Source: Halanaerobium sp041694515 (lineage in GTDB: Bacteria; Bacillota; Halanaerobiia; Halanaerobiales; Halanaerobiaceae). Taken from it: a DNA stretch of 6,608 bases. Below, in pieces: positions 6,116-6,608 of the stretch (positions are counted from its first letter, which is position 1; every line of letters starts with the position of its first letter). The notes under the pieces are model-generated. The model saw only the letters and a program-made list of their open reading frames with translations. It had not been told where the DNA came from and made no database searches. The position numbers and the translations under genes are program-made. The DNA lies in the NCBI GenBank assembly GCA_041694515.1, contig JASMSZ010000026.1, positions 1-6,608 on the forward strand, written 5' to 3'.

Positions 6116-6229
6116 AGCAGATAGTTCAAATAATAATTTTTAATAAAATTACAACTTGAAATAGAAGAAAAACAATCTTTTAAACTTAGTTTTATATTAT
6201 CAATCTTAATCTAATTATATCATTAATAA

Positions 6230-6245
6230 AGACAATGAGTTGTCT
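6230..6245. other. Small perfect hairpin upstream of the terminator
   Basis: AGACAA (6230-6235) and TTGTCT (6240-6245) form a perfect 6-bp stem with a TGAG loop. No T-run follows, so it is not itself a terminator. It sits 16 bases before the terminator stem and may belong to the same RNA, either as a 3'-end stabilising structure or as part of a short non-coding RNA. Confidence 0.4.
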
Positions 6246-6261
6246 GGATAATCTCTTAACT

Positions 6262-6287
6262 GAGGCTGTCCCCGCAGCTCTTTTTTT
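6262..6287 (+). terminator. Probable intrinsic terminator, + strand
   Basis: GAG-G-CTG (6262-6268) pairs with CAGCTC (6275-6280), with one bulged G and an inner T-G wobble, closing on a CCCC loop (6270-6273). Seven T residues follow at 6281-6287. GC-rich pairs stand out in otherwise AT-rich DNA. The stem is short and imperfect, so strength is uncertain. It lies about 147 bases after the CsoR-like stop and would end that transcript or a short RNA started in the gap. Confidence 0.6.
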
Positions 6288-6354
6288 ATGCCTAAATTTA
6301 AGGTAATGAAAACTGGTCTTAATTTATTAGAATTAATAATATTTTTTTAATAAA

Positions 6355-6373
6355 TTCACATTCTTTTCACATT
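6355..6373 (+). promoter_or_regulatory. Phased TTCACATT direct repeat, PhoP-box-like
   Basis: TTCACATT occurs at 6355-6362 and 6366-6373, exactly 11 bases apart, so both copies face the same side of the helix. Such repeats are bound by OmpR/PhoB-family response regulators. In Bacillus-type PhoP boxes the half-site is TT(A/C/T)A(C/T)A at about 11-base intervals, and TTCACA with a 5-base spacer fits. It lies 29-47 bases upstream of TTGACA at 6402 and about 75 bases upstream of the better promoter. The link to phosphate control is inference. Confidence 0.35.
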
Positions 6374-6400
6374 AATATTTTAAAATAGTCTTAGATCAAA

Positions 6401-6457
6401 GTTGACAGGACAGTAACAAAGAAATATTCGATTATCACGATATTGTTGTTGACAGGA
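6401..6457 (+). repeat. Duplicated GTTGACAGGA
   Basis: The 10-mer GTTGACAGGA is at 6401-6410 and again at 6448-6457, 47 bases apart. Each contains a perfect -35 hexamer TTGACA. The second is paired with a good -10. The first has only TATTCG (6425-6430) at 17 bases, a weak -10. The pair may be tandem promoters, or a regulator site repeated at two places. Confidence 0.45.
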
Positions 6458-6477
6458 GCAATCCTGAGTGTTATACT
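6449..6477 (+). promoter_or_regulatory. Strong sigma-A promoter for the right-edge gene
   Basis: TTGACA (6449-6454), a 17-base spacer, and TATACT (6472-6477) match the consensus at 11 of 12 positions with ideal spacing. Transcription would start near 6484, about 60 bases before the ATG at 6545. This is the best promoter match I found in the window. Confidence 0.75.
6453..6466. promoter_or_regulatory. Candidate operator palindrome within the promoter spacer
   Basis: CAGGA (6453-6457) and TCCTG (6462-6466) form a perfect inverted repeat around GCAA. It overlaps the end of the -35 and the first part of the spacer, where a dimeric repressor would block RNA polymerase. The arms are short, so this may be chance. 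Confidence 0.3.
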
Positions 6478-6544
6478 ATGTTTAAGATACCTAGTGGAGG
6501 TATATTGGAAAGTTTGAACTTAAGTTTCAAAGGATGTCACTTAA

Positions 6545-6608
6545 ATGAAAAGAAATTTAATTATTACTTTAGTTATATAAACAGTCATTGTTGCAGGAGT
6601 TAATTTTT
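6545..6608 (+). pseudogene. Start of a signal-peptide-like ORF broken by an in-frame TAA (partial)
   Basis: An ATG at 6545 follows AAAGGATG (6529-6536), a good ribosome binding site, and reads MKRNLIITLVI before TAA at 6578-6580. The same frame continues after the stop as TVIVAGVNF to the window edge. Joined, the two parts look like one N-terminal signal peptide or anchor: two basic residues, a hydrophobic core, then Ala-Gly. The strong promoter and ribosome binding site ahead argue that a real gene begins here. A single change such as TTA (Leu) to TAA would explain the stop, either a true nonsense mutation or a sequence error. The product cannot be told; an exported or membrane-anchored protein is the most that can be said. 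Confidence 0.4.

Larger units (their letters stand above)
6116..6544. other. Gene-free intergenic region with hairpins and promoter elements
   Basis: Between the CsoR-like stop and the start of the right-edge reading frame I see no supportable gene on either strand. The first 110 bases are plain AT-rich sequence in which I see nothing. From 6230 there is a hairpin, a probable terminator, a phased direct repeat, and two TTGACA-containing segments, each listed separately. The layout suggests a transcription unit boundary: the end of the csoR-side transcript, then the regulatory region of a new, probably controlled, gene on the right. Confidence 0.6.

Noticed and set aside
6505..6603. TTG-initiated 32-codon frame after GGAGG at 6496
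   Set aside because: The spacing to TTG is only 4 bases, the translation is low-complexity and cysteine-ended with no family features, and it overlaps the better-supported ATG at 6545 in another frame.
1..6608. CRISPR arrays, tRNA or rRNA genes, insertion sequences, phage or defence genes
   Set aside because: I looked for regular direct repeats, cloverleaf-like segments, transposase motifs and terminal inverted repeats, and saw none.

Overview
The window is AT-rich (about one third G+C by eye). Its genes are all on the + strand, closely packed, with strong purine-rich ribosome binding sites (AAGGAGGA, AGGAGG), one GTG start, and frequent AGA/AGG arginine codons. With an Rnf complex in the gene order rnfC-D-G-E-A, this points to an anaerobic, low-GC Firmicute of the clostridial or halanaerobial kind. 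The sequence alone does not fix the genus.

Left edge (1-256): the 3' part of a small heavy-metal-associated (CopZ-like) domain protein. A well-spaced sigma-A-type promoter (TTGAGA-17-TATAAC) lies inside its 3' end, where it could drive the next operon.

Centre (257-4299): five Rnf genes, rnfC, rnfD, rnfG, rnfE and rnfA, spaced by 0-15 bases or overlapping by one base, so almost certainly one transcript. They encode most of the membrane ferredoxin:NAD+ oxidoreductase, which exchanges electrons between reduced ferredoxin and NAD+ and couples this to Na+ or H+ translocation. The expected sixth gene, rnfB (the multi-[4Fe-4S] ferredoxin-facing subunit), is not found after rnfA. No remnant is visible in the gap, and the next gene is an unrelated ZIP/GufA-type metal transporter.

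Right of the operon (4385-5596): the ZIP transporter, then a single-pass membrane protein with a NusG domain II-like extracytoplasmic part. This class of protein is often found with Rnf and flavinylation genes. The copy here has lost most of the cysteines I recall for the family.

Regulatory part (5597-6115): a short gap with a perfect extended -10 element, a possible 15-codon ORF, and four GGTAT repeats leading to a CsoR/RcnR-family repressor gene. All first-shell Cu(I) ligands of CsoR (C36, H61, C65) are present, at the same numbers as in the Mycobacterium tuberculosis protein. The HMA protein and the CsoR regulator give the flanks of the Rnf operon a metal-homeostasis flavour, but no copper ATPase is in view.

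Right edge (6116-6608): over 400 bases without a gene. It contains a hairpin, a probable intrinsic terminator, an 11-base-phased TTCACATT direct repeat resembling a PhoP-type box, and a duplicated GTTGACAGGA. It also holds a near-consensus promoter (TTGACA-17-TATACT) with a small palindrome in its spacer. Downstream, the start of a signal-peptide-like reading frame is interrupted in frame by TAA after 11 codons. The window ends before that gene can be identified.
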